Below the pieces are notes generated by a model, which searched no databases, had not been told where the DNA came from, and was given only the letters and a program-made list of their open reading frames with translations. The translations under genes and the position numbers were made by a program. Positions 17,990 through 28,200 of a stretch of DNA of 64,000 nt are shown here, in pieces; position 1 is the stretch's first letter; each line of letters starts with the position of its first letter. This DNA is from JALOOB01 sp040766655. Its GTDB lineage: Bacteria > Chloroflexota > Anaerolineae > CG2-30-64-16. The stretch lies in NCBI GenBank assembly GCA_040766655.1, contig JAXGQB010000009.1, forward strand, positions 124,001 through 188,000, given 5' to 3'.

Positions 17990-19315
17990 TCACTTTCCTC
18001 GCGTGCCGGCAAGGTCGTCCGGCTCAAATTCGGTGCCCCACGTCAACAGCGGTCGCACCACCCCGCGCATGTGGCCGCCCCAATCGCCGCGCGCCGAATC
18101 ACCGTCGATGCTGTCCACGACCTGGAAGACCACCGCATCGCGCACGTCGAAGTGCAGTTGCTGCGGTTCGACGGTGCGCATGGCCACGCCGACGATCATC
18201 GCGCCCTCGGCCAACAGGTTGCCGGGAATCCAGCCGGTGCTCGCATAACGGCCGGTGGGTCGGGGGCGACCGCGCCAATTCGGATCCTGGTCCACCGCAA
18301 CGAAGACGAGCTGGCCCTCCTGGTTGTAAAGGACGAAGTGGGGCATCAGCTTGTAGTCCGGCTTCAAGACCTCGTAGACCATCTCGATCCCGACCGGCCG
18401 GCGGATATCCAAGGCCTCGGAAATGGCCCCGTCTTCGTTTCTGACGTGCACCGCGCGCAGGCGGATCGCCTCGCTGGCCGGCGCCTTGGCAGGATCGGGC
18501 CACTCGCGCGCGGCCGTCGTGCCCAGTCCCGAGCTCAGGTACGCGCCCACCACCTGGTGCGAAGGCCCATCGTGCAGCACTCGGCCCTCGTCGAACAGGA
18601 TGGCGCGCTCGCACAGCCGCGTGACCGCCGGCATGTTGTGGGAGACGAAGAAGACCGTCCGCCCCTGCTGCCCCACGTCCTGCATCTTGTTCAGGCATTT
18701 CCTCTGGAAGCTCGAGTCGCCGACGGCCAGCACCTCGTCGACCAACAGGATCTCGGGCTCCAGGTGCGCGGCGACCGCGAACGCGAGCCGCACATACATG
18801 CCGCTCGAATAGCGCTTCACCGGCGTATCGAGAAAACGGTCGACCTCACTGAATGCGACGATCTCGTCGAACTTGCGCTCGATCTCGGTGCGTCGCATGC
18901 CCAGGATCGCGCCGTTGAGATAGATGTTCTCGCGGCCGGTGAGCTCCGGGTGGAACCCGGTGCCCACCTCGAGCAGGCTGCCGACGCGGCCGCGAATCTC
19001 GGCGCGGCCGCTGGTCGGCTCGGTGATGCGCGAGAGGACCTTGAGCAAGGTGGATTTGCCCGCGCCGTTGCGGCCGATGATGCCCACCACCTCCCCGCGC
19101 TTCACGTCGAAGGAGACGTCCCTGAGGGCCCACAAGTCCCTATCGGATTGAAGATCAAAGATTGAAGATTCAAGATTGGCCCGCCTGCGAAGCGAATCTG
19201 TCATCTTCAATCTGAAATCTGTAATCGCATCGCGCAGCGTGTCGTGACGCTGCTGCGCGCGGCCGATATGGTAGAGCTTGCTCAGATTCTCGATTCGGAT
19301 TGCGATGTCATCCAT
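17990..19315 (-). CDS. Polysaccharide ABC transporter ATP-binding protein, Wzt type
   Basis: 441 residues from ATG 19315. The nucleotide-binding domain has Walker A GRNGAGKST at 81-89, an ABC signature in YSSGMYVRLAFAVAAHLEP and Walker B ILLVDEVLAVGD. The C-terminal domain (about 260-441) has the Wzt-C beta-sandwich length and composition that binds the non-reducing end of O-antigen before export. An AT-rich repeat encodes about 25 residues (roughly 38-60) between the first strand and Walker A. It precedes the GT4 gene by one base. The usual permease partner Wzm is not in this window, so it must be elsewhere or in trans. The role is export of the glycan assembled by the downstream enzymes. 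Confidence 0.92.
   Translation of the reverse strand: MDDIAIRIENLSKLYHIGRAQQRHDTLRDAITDFRLKMTDSLRRRANLESSIFDLQSDRDLWALRDVSFDVKRGEVVGIIGRNGAGKSTLLKVLSRITEPTSGRAEIRGRVGSLLEVGTGFHPELTGRENIYLNGAILGMRRTEIERKFDEIVAFSEVDRFLDTPVKRYSSGMYVRLAFAVAAHLEPEILLVDEVLAVGDSSFQRKCLNKMQDVGQQGRTVFFVSHNMPAVTRLCERAILFDEGRVLHDGPSHQVVGAYLSSGLGTTAAREWPDPAKAPASEAIRLRAVHVRNEDGAISEALDIRRPVGIEMVYEVLKPDYKLMPHFVLYNQEGQLVFVAVDQDPNWRGRPRPTGRYASTGWIPGNLLAEGAMIVGVAMRTVEPQQLHFDVRDAVVFQVVDSIDGDSARGDWGGHMRGVVRPLLTWGTEFEPDDLAGTRGK
19142..19225. repeat. AT-rich repeat with inverted arms inside the wzt-like gene
   Basis: GATTGAAGAT occurs at 19146-19155 and 19160-19169, and its inverse ATCTTCAATC at 19203-19212. The block is far more A+T-rich than the surrounding gene yet stays in frame, encoding the variable stretch before Walker A. 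It looks like a small dispersed repeat captured in coding sequence. Confidence 0.6.
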
Positions 19316-19366
19316 CAGGGTACTGCCTCATCACCGCGCGAAGAACGGCGGACGCCTGGCGCCGTC

Positions 19367-21715
19367 TCATCGCGAGGGTGTCGAAAAATCGATGGTCGGT
19401 GCTTCGGCCAGCTTGAGCTCGACCGGCAGCTCGACGAAGAACGTGCTGCCGTGCCCGTCCACGCCGTCGCTCTCGACCCAGATTCGGCCGTGATGCCGTT
19501 CGACGATATGCCTGCAGATGCTAAGCCCCAGGCCCGTCCCCCTGTATGCGCGGCGCTCGCTGCTGTCCACCTGGTAGAAGCGATCGAAGACCTTCTCCTG
19601 CTCCGCGGGCGGGATGCCGATGCCGGTGTCGTGAACCGTCAGGCACACCTTCGCGCCGTTGCGCCAGCCGCCGATCGTGATCTCCCCCCGGTCGGGCGTG
19701 AACTTGATGGCATTTTCGACCAGGTTGGTGAGCACCTGCTCCAGCCTCACCCGATCCCCGTCGATGGCCGGCAGCTCCTCGGGGAAATCGAGGTAGAGCG
19801 AGTGCCCACCCTCCTCCGCCAGCGGCGACAGCTTGGTCGCGACGCCCTGCGCGAGGGCCGCCAAAGACACTTCCTCCAGGTTGAGCCTGATCCGACCGGC
19901 CTCCATGCGCGAGAACTCCAGCAGGTCATCGATCATGCGCTGCAGCACGGTGGTCTGCGAGCGCACCGTCTTGAGGAAGTCCTCCTGGATGTCGGTGACC
20001 GGGCCGGTCTTGCCCATCAGGATGATCTCGACGAAGCCCTTGATCGAATGCAGCGGCGTGCGCAGCTCGTGGCTGACCACAGACAGGAAGTTGGATTTCA
20101 TGCGCTCCACTTCCTTCTGCGCGGTGACGTCCCGCAGCACGGCGACCACACCGCTGACCTCGCCCGCCGCATCGAGCACGGGCGAAGCCAGGACGCCGTA
20201 CGTGCGCGACTCCCCCTCGATCGATTCCGCGACCGCAGCCCGATCACCCGTCGCGCCGTGCGGCTGTCTGACAACAGGCAGCTCCAGCTCGCGGATCTGT
20301 TCGACGCTGCTTTCCAGCGTCCGGCCCAACAACTCAGCGAAGGCCGGCACAGAGAGGTAGGGGCGCAGCGGCGCGCCGCCCGGCGGCTCGGCTTCCAGGC
20401 CAAGGATATCGCGCGCCACCGGGTTCATCAACACCAGCGCAAGCTCGGTGTCCGCCACGACGACCCCGTCGCCGATGCCGGACAGCACGGCCTCCAGCTC
20501 GCGCCGCTTCTCGTACGCATCATCGTACAGCCGGGCATTCTCCATCGCGGTCGCGGCGAAGTAGCCGAAGCTGGTCAGGAACTGCTCGGAGGTGTCGAGC
20601 GACGCCGCGGCCGTGGGCCGGGCGCCGGTGCCCGGGTGTTGCGCCACGTACAGCGCGCCGATCGGATGGCCGCGCGAGAGAAGCGGCGTCACGAAGTAGG
20701 GATGTCCTCCCAGGCGTTCGCCCATGCTCCCGCCCGGTCCGCCTGCCACCAACAGCGGCCTGCTGCTGGCACATGCCTCGGCCGTTGACGGCTCGTGGCT
20801 CAACGGCAGGCGAAAGGCCTCGGGCTCGGCCAGATCATCGCTGAGCAACGCACCTTCGAGCGCCTCCCCCTCGCGCGCGGCGGCCGCGCTGTCGCGGTCG
20901 ATAAGCGCGACCGCGCAATGGCTGCTGCCCGTCATGCGCGCGAGCGTCTCGACCACCACGGGCAGCGTCTCCTCCGTCCGCAGGGTCGTGGCAAGAGCGC
21001 GCGCCACCTCCTGCAGGGCGCGCAGTTCGAGCAGGCGATCGCCGAGGTCCGTCGCGGTGCGCTGCAGCACCTCCGTCTTCTGGGCCAGCGCGGCCTGTTG
21101 TTGCACCAGCACCGCATCCAACGCCACTGACTGCCGCGTGCGCTTCGCCAGCTCGTAACCCAGCACGACGACGCCGACCAGCCAGGCCCACAAGAGGATG
21201 TAACGACTGGTGAAGCCCGCATCGGTCAGAAACCCCAGGTTGCCGGACGCGAGCCAGAGTGCGGCGACGTAGAGGGGGCCCGACGCGAACGGCAGCCAGA
21301 TCATCAGCGGCAACGCGCCGCTCACCCCGACCGCCCGGACTGCCAGGAGCACCAGCAGAATGTACAGCGGGCTGCCGAGGCCGCCGTCGCGCCAGATCAG
21401 TGCGCAGACGAACAGCACGTCGGCGAGGTAAGAGACGTAGGCGATTCGCCGGAGGAGCCGTCCTCCTGCCGCTGCACCGCTCCGGCTCAACCAGAAGGCC
21501 GTCAGGCCGATCGTGAGCAGTGCATAGGCAGCCGTGATGGTCACCGCGAGGACGAGGTCGCCCTGGTCGCGCGTCCGGAAGAGCACCCACAGCCCGAGCG
21601 CGAGCAGGGTCCACCGCGTCGGCAGATCCACCAGGCGCTGCAGGCGGATCAGCGACGGGGGGCGCACCCGGCCCGGACTGACCGGCGAAACTGAGGGTGA
21701 CTCGCTGAGTGACAT
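19367..21715 (-). CDS. Membrane sensor histidine kinase with GAF and PAS domains
   Basis: 782 residues from ATG 21715; a TTG at 21724 would add three residues and overlap the upstream stop. Residues about 30-190 contain roughly five to six membrane helices (MASE-like), then a coiled coil, a GAF domain (about 240-400), a PAS domain (about 410-535), HisKA with phospho-acceptor His549 in VVSHELRTPLHS, and HATPase_c with N-box NLVENAIKF, G1 DTGIGIPP and G2 GTGLGLS. It is last in a minus-strand group that starts with an OmpR-type regulator and contains three extracytoplasmic proteins, which suggests that the kinase senses a surface or envelope state and phosphorylates that regulator. Confidence 0.93.
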   Translation of the reverse strand: MSLSESPSVSPVSPGRVRPPSLIRLQRLVDLPTRWTLLALGLWVLFRTRDQGDLVLAVTITAAYALLTIGLTAFWLSRSGAAAGGRLLRRIAYVSYLADVLFVCALIWRDGGLGSPLYILLVLLAVRAVGVSGALPLMIWLPFASGPLYVAALWLASGNLGFLTDAGFTSRYILLWAWLVGVVVLGYELAKRTRQSVALDAVLVQQQAALAQKTEVLQRTATDLGDRLLELRALQEVARALATTLRTEETLPVVVETLARMTGSSHCAVALIDRDSAAAAREGEALEGALLSDDLAEPEAFRLPLSHEPSTAEACASSRPLLVAGGPGGSMGERLGGHPYFVTPLLSRGHPIGALYVAQHPGTGARPTAAASLDTSEQFLTSFGYFAATAMENARLYDDAYEKRRELEAVLSGIGDGVVVADTELALVLMNPVARDILGLEAEPPGGAPLRPYLSVPAFAELLGRTLESSVEQIRELELPVVRQPHGATGDRAAVAESIEGESRTYGVLASPVLDAAGEVSGVVAVLRDVTAQKEVERMKSNFLSVVSHELRTPLHSIKGFVEIILMGKTGPVTDIQEDFLKTVRSQTTVLQRMIDDLLEFSRMEAGRIRLNLEEVSLAALAQGVATKLSPLAEEGGHSLYLDFPEELPAIDGDRVRLEQVLTNLVENAIKFTPDRGEITIGGWRNGAKVCLTVHDTGIGIPPAEQEKVFDRFYQVDSSERRAYRGTGLGLSICRHIVERHHGRIWVESDGVDGHGSTFFVELPVELKLAEAPTIDFSTPSR

Positions 21716-21720
21716 GCTGT

Positions 21721-23184
21721 TCAATTTCGAAACCAGGCTGTCGCTGTCGCATCCGGCGGCGGCGCAGTAGGCGCCGCCGGATCGGTTGGGCCCGACGGCG
21801 GCGCGGTGGGCGGCCCGATGGGCGGCGCGACCGGCGACGCGACCGGCGATGCCCCGGCAGGTTGCGGGCTGGCCGACGGCGTCGCGCTCGGGCGCCGCGT
21901 CGGCCGCACGGTCGCGGTGGGCGTCGGCGATGGCGTCGCAGTGGGCGCGTCAGTCGCGGTGGCAGTGGCCGTCGGAGGCGGGGTTGCCGACGGCGTCGCG
22001 GTGGCCGTGGCCGTCCGCGTGCGCGTGGGCACCGGAGTCGCAGTGGCGGCCGGCACAGGCGTGGCGGTGGCAGCCAGCGCTGGCTCAGGCGTCGGCTGCA
22101 GCGGCACGACGCGCCGCACCCAGACTCCGTCCTCCGTTGCAGCAAATAGCAGATCGCGGCCGTCCGGTTCCACGTGAAGCCCAGTCACGCGTGTGGACCC
22201 CGGCACGCCCAATGACACCCAGGTGGCGCCACCGTCATCGGTGCGATAGACCGCACCGCCCGCCAGCGCGGCATACACCGTGCCGGACACGCGGGGATCG
22301 ACGCGCAAGGCCACGGCCGGCCCACCCAGCTCTCCCCAGGGTGCGGCCGCATCGCTCGGGCCGTCATAACGCATCCACGTGGCCGCGCTGTCTCCGCTAT
22401 ACGCGAGCAGATCATGGCCCGCGGCCCAGACACGCAGCCCGAAGTAGGGTGCGAGCGCGACCGCGCTAACGTCGAAGCCGGTCTCTGCAGCGTGCCATGA
22501 GAGCCCGCCGCTGTCGCTGATCCACAGCGCACCGGAGTGCGCGAGGGCCAGGAGCTGGTCAGGGGCGCTGGCCTCTGCGAAGAGCGCCTGCACCGGCTCG
22601 CCGTCGACAGCGCCACTGGCGTCGCCGTCCGGCCATGCGCCGCCGGGCGTCCAGGTTGCCCCGCCGTCGGTGCTGCGCTGGAGGCGCGTCTGCGTCGCAA
22701 TGAGGATGGTATCGTGAGCGCCGCCGACCCCGGGCACGATCGCCATCACCGGCGACCGGCCCTGTCCCGGCGCAGGCCCGACAGCCATCCAGGATGCGCC
22801 GCCGTCATCGGTCCGGTAGAGCTGCCGCTCGTCGTTGGGTCCTGCCAACACGTAGAGCTGGAGCGGGCGGCCATACACCAGGCGCCATGCGGCGACCTGG
22901 GGCGCACCGAGGGACGAACGGGGGAGACCTGCATCGATCTGCTGCCAGGCGCCCGCGCCGGACGCGCCCGTGCGGCGCCACAGCCCCGACGCGGTGTGCG
23001 CATAGAGGATCGTCTCACCCTCGCTGCTCGTCACTTCCATCTGCAGCACGGTCTGCCCGCGCAGCCCGGTCGGCTGCCACGCGTCGCCGTTGGCCACACG
23101 TTGGCTCGCGCCCACCAGGGGAACAAAGAGAAGGGGGGCCAGGAACAGGGCGGATGCCGCTGCCAGCCCCCACCAAAGACGCAC
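21721..23184 (-). CDS. Secreted BNR/Asp-box propeller protein with Thr/Ala/Pro-rich tail
   Basis: 487 residues from a GTG at 23184, with GGGGAG about 13 bases upstream and no ATG nearby that would keep the signal peptide. Residues 5-27 form a hydrophobic export signal. Residues about 30-350 hold several Asp-box motifs (RTDDGGASW, RSTDGGATW, RTDDGGATW) of Ycf48/sortilin-like propellers. The last about 130 residues are a low-complexity Thr/Ala/Pro tail, probably an extended wall-spanning stalk. No lipobox or clear C-terminal anchor is seen. Its stop lies five bases before the kinase ATG, so kinase and propeller are probably translated from one message; it may act as an extracellular input module. 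A binding partner is not evident. Confidence 0.87.
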   Translation of the reverse strand: MRLWWGLAAASALFLAPLLFVPLVGASQRVANGDAWQPTGLRGQTVLQMEVTSSEGETILYAHTASGLWRRTGASGAGAWQQIDAGLPRSSLGAPQVAAWRLVYGRPLQLYVLAGPNDERQLYRTDDGGASWMAVGPAPGQGRSPVMAIVPGVGGAHDTILIATQTRLQRSTDGGATWTPGGAWPDGDASGAVDGEPVQALFAEASAPDQLLALAHSGALWISDSGGLSWHAAETGFDVSAVALAPYFGLRVWAAGHDLLAYSGDSAATWMRYDGPSDAAAPWGELGGPAVALRVDPRVSGTVYAALAGGAVYRTDDGGATWVSLGVPGSTRVTGLHVEPDGRDLLFAATEDGVWVRRVVPLQPTPEPALAATATPVPAATATPVPTRTRTATATATPSATPPPTATATATDAPTATPSPTPTATVRPTRRPSATPSASPQPAGASPVASPVAPPIGPPTAPPSGPTDPAAPTAPPPDATATAWFRN

Positions 23185-23291
23185 CTTAATGGTTGATCAC
23201 TCCCCGATAAAGCTCCGGGACGCACTTCCTGCCGTCTGTCAGAAGGCTGGAGATTACTGCCCGCAACTGCGCCCTCTTCGGCAGCCTCCGG

Positions 23292-25223
23292 CTAGCGGAC
23301 CGGCGTTGGCTCGGCCGCCGCGACCTGCTCGTTCCAGAAATCGACCGTGACGCACGAGGCGGACGGCACGAGCGTAACCGTGCTGCTCGCCGGACTCACC
23401 GCGCGCCAGCCGCCCAGCAACTCCTCGGTGACCGTGTACACGCCTGGCGCCAGGTCATTGAAGCGATACTCGCCCAGCCAGTTGCTGCGCGTGTTGACGA
23501 TCGTGCCCGCGGCATCCTGCAGCACGACCGTCCACCTCTGCAGCGGCGTCGCACCGGCCGTGTCCCTGATCGCGCCCGCGACGCAGCTGACGAGCCGCGG
23601 CGTGGCGGTGGGCGCCACACGCGTGGCCGCCGGTGTCGGCGCCACCACCGGAAACGTCTCCACCATCGAGAGCGTGCCGGTGACCTGCAGCGATGACGCG
23701 GCCACCCAGCCCTCCTGGCCGTCGACCGTGCAGCACACCCGCAGCCACAGGCCATCCTCGCGCCGCCCCGTCACGGTCACCGTCGCAGCCTGCGCGAGCT
23801 GGCCGATCTCGGGATACAACCGGTGCGGACCGGATCGCAGCGCGATCGGGCCGGCAGGCACGGCGGCCCACGCCGTCGGAACCGGGGTCAGGGAGGGCGT
23901 CACGGTCGGCGTGCGGGTGGGAGTGGGCGTGGCGGCCAGTGCGAGCGCCTCGCCCCGCCGCGCCGCGCTGTCATCCGAGACGGGCATCTCCTGGCCGGCG
24001 CGGAAGAAGGCCAGTGCCTGGGGGATGTCGCCCGCGGAGAGCGCCGCCTGTCCATCCGCCACAGCCAGGCCGTACAACTGCTCCATCGCTGCGCCGCCTG
24101 CATAGGCCGGCTGCTCGTCGAGAAGTGCCTGCAGCTGGCTGCGCGCCCGGTCCCGCTCCCCTTCCAGCAGGGACTCGAGGGCATCCAGGTAGAGGCCGCC
24201 CAGTCGCCGCGCATCCGAAGCCGCTCGATTGCGCGGATGGATGGTCAGCGCGGAGCCAAAGTAGGTCACCGCAGCCCGCACGGCCTGCACATCGCTGCCG
24301 CGCGCTTCGAGCAGTTCCTCCGCCCCATTGAGATAGCACACAAAGAGAAACTCGTTGACGGCCTCGGTCCGGTATGTGGGGTCAAGGTTGCGCACCTTCT
24401 CGAACTGGGCGAGCGCTTCCTCCCACTCGCCGAGGTCGTACAGCCGGCTGCCGTCCTGATAAAGCGCTGCGAGGCGGCTGCGCTGCGCCACGAAATCGGC
24501 TTTCGCCCGTGCATCGGCGAAGTTCGGATCTACCTCGAGAATGCCCGCCAACTCCCGGCCCGCGCGATCCCAGTCTTCCTCTGCGATCGCAGCCTCGGCC
24601 TCAGCGTATTTCTGGGCGAGCGTCTGCTGCCGCTGAGCGCGGCTCAGCCCCAGCTGGGCCTCCGGATCGCCCGGCGAGATGTCGAGCATCTTCTGGAAGG
24701 CAGCCTGCGCGCCCTCGTAATCGCCCACTGCCAGCCGGGCCTGGCCGCGCTCGTAGAGCTCCTGCCATTCCGGAGATGTGTTCGCCTGCCAGGGAAATCT
24801 AATCGGTGAGGCTACCAGCACCACGCCGACGATGCTCAGCACAGCGAGGACGATCAGCCCCCAGCGCTGCCAGCGAGCCAACGCGTGCGTCTCACCCAAC
24901 TGCGCCGGGCGCGCGAACGACGCCTCTCCCTGAGACTCAGCGGGCGCCGCGGCCTGCAGCTGGAGAAACCAGCGCGTCTCATCCAGCAGCGCATCGAGGC
25001 CTGGCCGCGTGGGCTGCAGCTCCTTGAGCCGGCTGAACTTCTCGAGCGCCTCGTTCCAGTGGCGATGCTGATAGGCCGCCAGGCCTTCGTAATAAAGCGC
25101 CTCCGCCGGATCGGGCGGCGGCGCGGCAAAGCTGCGCGGCCGGATGATCTTGCTGCCATCCGTTTCCGGCCTGCGCGGCGCCTCCGATTCGTCGCCCCCT
25201 TCACCGCGTGGCTGCGACGTCAT
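23292..25223 (-). CDS. Membrane TPR protein with extracytoplasmic SH3b and SdrD-B-like domains
   Basis: 643 residues from ATG 25223, with GGAAGG about ten bases upstream; an in-frame TTG at 25238 is less likely. A cytoplasmic part (1-118) holds one TPR-like unit (YYEGLAAYQHRHWNEALEKFSRL). One membrane helix spans 121-140. The outer part carries a run of TPR-like repeats (about 150-420), a Thr/Pro linker, an SH3b domain (about 457-516, ending in GWVAASSL), a second short linker and a collagen-binding-B/SdrD-B-like domain (about 546-633). It therefore could connect the cell interior with the wall. It sits between the Ig-like and BNR genes of the two-component group. TPRs suggest protein assembly and SH3b suggests peptidoglycan binding; the combination is unassigned. 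Confidence 0.87.
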   Translation of the reverse strand: MTSQPRGEGGDESEAPRRPETDGSKIIRPRSFAAPPPDPAEALYYEGLAAYQHRHWNEALEKFSRLKELQPTRPGLDALLDETRWFLQLQAAAPAESQGEASFARPAQLGETHALARWQRWGLIVLAVLSIVGVVLVASPIRFPWQANTSPEWQELYERGQARLAVGDYEGAQAAFQKMLDISPGDPEAQLGLSRAQRQQTLAQKYAEAEAAIAEEDWDRAGRELAGILEVDPNFADARAKADFVAQRSRLAALYQDGSRLYDLGEWEEALAQFEKVRNLDPTYRTEAVNEFLFVCYLNGAEELLEARGSDVQAVRAAVTYFGSALTIHPRNRAASDARRLGGLYLDALESLLEGERDRARSQLQALLDEQPAYAGGAAMEQLYGLAVADGQAALSAGDIPQALAFFRAGQEMPVSDDSAARRGEALALAATPTPTRTPTVTPSLTPVPTAWAAVPAGPIALRSGPHRLYPEIGQLAQAATVTVTGRREDGLWLRVCCTVDGQEGWVAASSLQVTGTLSMVETFPVVAPTPAATRVAPTATPRLVSCVAGAIRDTAGATPLQRWTVVLQDAAGTIVNTRSNWLGEYRFNDLAPGVYTVTEELLGGWRAVSPASSTVTLVPSASCVTVDFWNEQVAAAEPTPVR

Positions 25224-25265
25224 CTTTCTACCTTCCAATCCACCGTCCTGATAGTCTGCTGCGGC

Positions 25266-28200
25266 CTAGCGAAGCGACCCTTCGTCGCTCGCCGGCGCCA
25301 CAGCCTCCTCGCGTGTGTCCGCCGCGCTTGCAGCAGACACCGAAGCTCCCGAACCATCCGCATCCCGCAGGATGGAGGGGATGTAAGTATCAACGCGATC
25401 GCGAATCTGGATCCCGTCGACGAAACTCCACGTGTTGAAGAGGTTATCGTGACGATTCCAACTCGCGAAGGAAATCTGCACGGTCTGGCCGGCATAAGGG
25501 CTGAGATCGATGCTCGCCAGGTGCCAGCCCGTGTCGTACCGCGTGCCGTACGCGTTCGTCGGATTGCCTGCCCGCAGCAGCAACGCGATCTCGTTCCCCT
25601 GCGCGTCGTATAGCGTGACGTCGAGCGTGTCGACGTAGCGCTCCAGGCGCTGGCTGTACATCACATCGTACGTCAAAACCCGGTACCAGAACCGTAGATG
25701 CGGCCTGCGCACCTGGTCGAGCGCCGGGATGCTCACCGTCTGGCTGATGGTCGCGCTGCCCACCGGCACGGTGCCCGGCGCCTGCAGGCTGGGTCCGTAA
25801 TCCTCGCTGCCCAGGCGTGCGGCCAGGATCGACGTGTTGCCCGGCCCGGCAGTGGGCGCCACGGCCATGAAGAGCGAGCCGCCGGTCATCCAGTCGCTTA
25901 AGGTGCCGGTGTCGAACCCGCCGTTCTGAATCGGTTCCACCAGGACCGCTGCCGTCGCACCGTTTGGCTGGCGGTTTCCGGCCCGATCTGTCGCGAACAC
26001 ACGGAAGAAGTAGGTATGGCTGCGCTGACCGTCGAACTGCGCCGATACCTGTTTGGTCTTCCGCAGCCAGTCCATCCAAGCGCCGTCGTACCCGTCCCGC
26101 ACCTGCACATCATAGGTTTCGACGCCGGACCCCGCCCCGTCGGTCGCCGACCAGCTCACGTCGAAACGCGTGCGCGTCTGATACCCGCTCAGCCCCGAGA
26201 AGCTGGCCAGCGGGGGCGTCCGATCGATGGAAAGGTCGTAAACGTGCGTCGCCTCGACATTGCCCGCGACATCCACCGCCCAGATACGCACGGTATGCTG
26301 GCCATCCTCGCCGTACGTGAACGCCGTGCCCGTTTCGACCGGACCATCATCGATCTGATATCGAATCGCGGCCACGCCGCTGCCCGAGTCTGTGGCGGAC
26401 ATGCTGAACGCGACCGGTCCGATGTACCAGCCGTTCAACCCTGAAGCGGCGGTGAGCGTGATGACGGTGACGGGAGAAGAGCTATCATACCAGATGGCAT
26501 CGGTTATGGCAACTGCCGTGTGCTCATCGGCGTTACCCGCCCCATCCACCAGCCACACATACGCAGTGAACCGCCCCTCGCCCGGCGCCCTGACCCCCGT
26601 GATCTCGGTGGCCCCAACGTAGAACTCGCCATCCAGATCGTTCGCGGGCGGCGCGCCGAACTTGACGTACGCACCGGCAATGCCCGATTGATCGAGGACC
26701 GGTGGCCACTCCAGGCGGAAGTTGTTAAAGGCGGACCAGCCCTGCGGATAGGAGCGAACGCCGTCAGGTGGCGGCGGCGCGTCGAGGTCGATCCTCACTG
26801 TCAGCGCCTGCACCGCCTCCGAATTGCCCGCCACATCGGACGCGAAGTATTCCACCGCGTGCTTGTCGGACTGCGAAAGCGCCAACGTTGCCGTGGCCCT
26901 GCTCACCCACTGCCACTCCCCGCCGTTGATACGGTAGTAGAGCGACGCGACGCCGGACGCCGTGTCGCCCGCGGTCAGGGTTACGGTCACGGGCGAGCGA
27001 TACCAGCCGTTCGTCCCGGCGAGCCCTTCCACCTCGGCCACGGTGACGGGCGGCGTCGCGTCGTAGCGCAGGGTGGGCCCGGCCACCGCCGTGGTATGGT
27101 CCGCATTGCCCGCTGCATCCCGCAGCCACAGATACAAACGCTGGGCACCCTCGATCGGAACGGCCAACGCATCGATTCGATCGGTCGCGGTGATCACCGT
27201 GCCATCGCCAGGGCCCGCCGGCGGCTCGCCGAACTTGTAGTACGCGGCCGATACGCCGCTCAAGTCTTCCGGTGCGCTCCATGCCACGGTGAACGCATTC
27301 GTGCTGCTCCACCCGCTGGGGCTGGCCTGGAGTCCGATCGGCGCGCCGGGCGCGACCGCGTCCAGCTTGATCTGCTCCTCGACCGGCGCTTCCTCGTTGC
27401 CCGCGACATCGGTAGACGCATAGGCGATCTCGTGGATCGCGTTGGCGGGCAGCGGGAACTGGATGCCCGACTCCCACGAGGCCGCGCCGATGCGGAACCG
27501 TGTCGACAGGACGCCCGACACGGGGTCGACGGGCTGCAGGGTGACGGTCACCGGCGATCGATACCAGCCATTGTCGCCCGCCACGCCGTCGATCAGCGTG
27601 CTGGTCAGCGGCGCGGTGCCGTCCAGGTGCGCCTCGATCGTGTTGACCGCGGACCGCAGCCCAGCCGCGTCCACGGCGTAGCTCTCGATGCGGTAGGAAC
27701 CATCGGCGGCCAACGTGAAGCCGGCGCCCTGCTGCCAGGGGCCATCGTTCAGCCGGTAGTAGCCGGTCGCTCCGCCGGAGACAGCATCCGTGACGGCCAG
27801 GGTGTAGGTCACTGGGGCCGTATACCAACCCGTCGCAGCCGGCAATCGATCCGCCGTGAGCGTCGCCACCGGCGGCGTCAGGTCGATCCCGAAGCGAAGC
27901 TCCTTCGCGGCCTCGAGGTTGCCTGCCTTGTCGCGCGCCTGGTAGAGCAGCCTGTGAGTCCCCTCGGCGCCCACCGTGAGGCCGGTGCTCACCGCCCAGG
28001 CCGCGCCATCCAACTGGGTCCACACGGCCGGTGGGAGCGTCTCATCCACGGGCAGATCCGTCGCAGTGAAATCCAACCGGACGCTATTCGTATACCAACC
28101 CGTAGCGGGAAGGGGCGGCGTCACCTGCACGCTGCTCACCGGCAAGGTGCCGTCGTACCAGAAGACCCCCGGATCTCCCGTCCTCAGGGTGTGATCGACG

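Noticed and set aside
21870..22100. Plus-strand frames opposite the Thr/Pro linkers that look long and repetitive
   Set aside because: They are shadows of low-complexity coding sequence on the minus strand and match no family.
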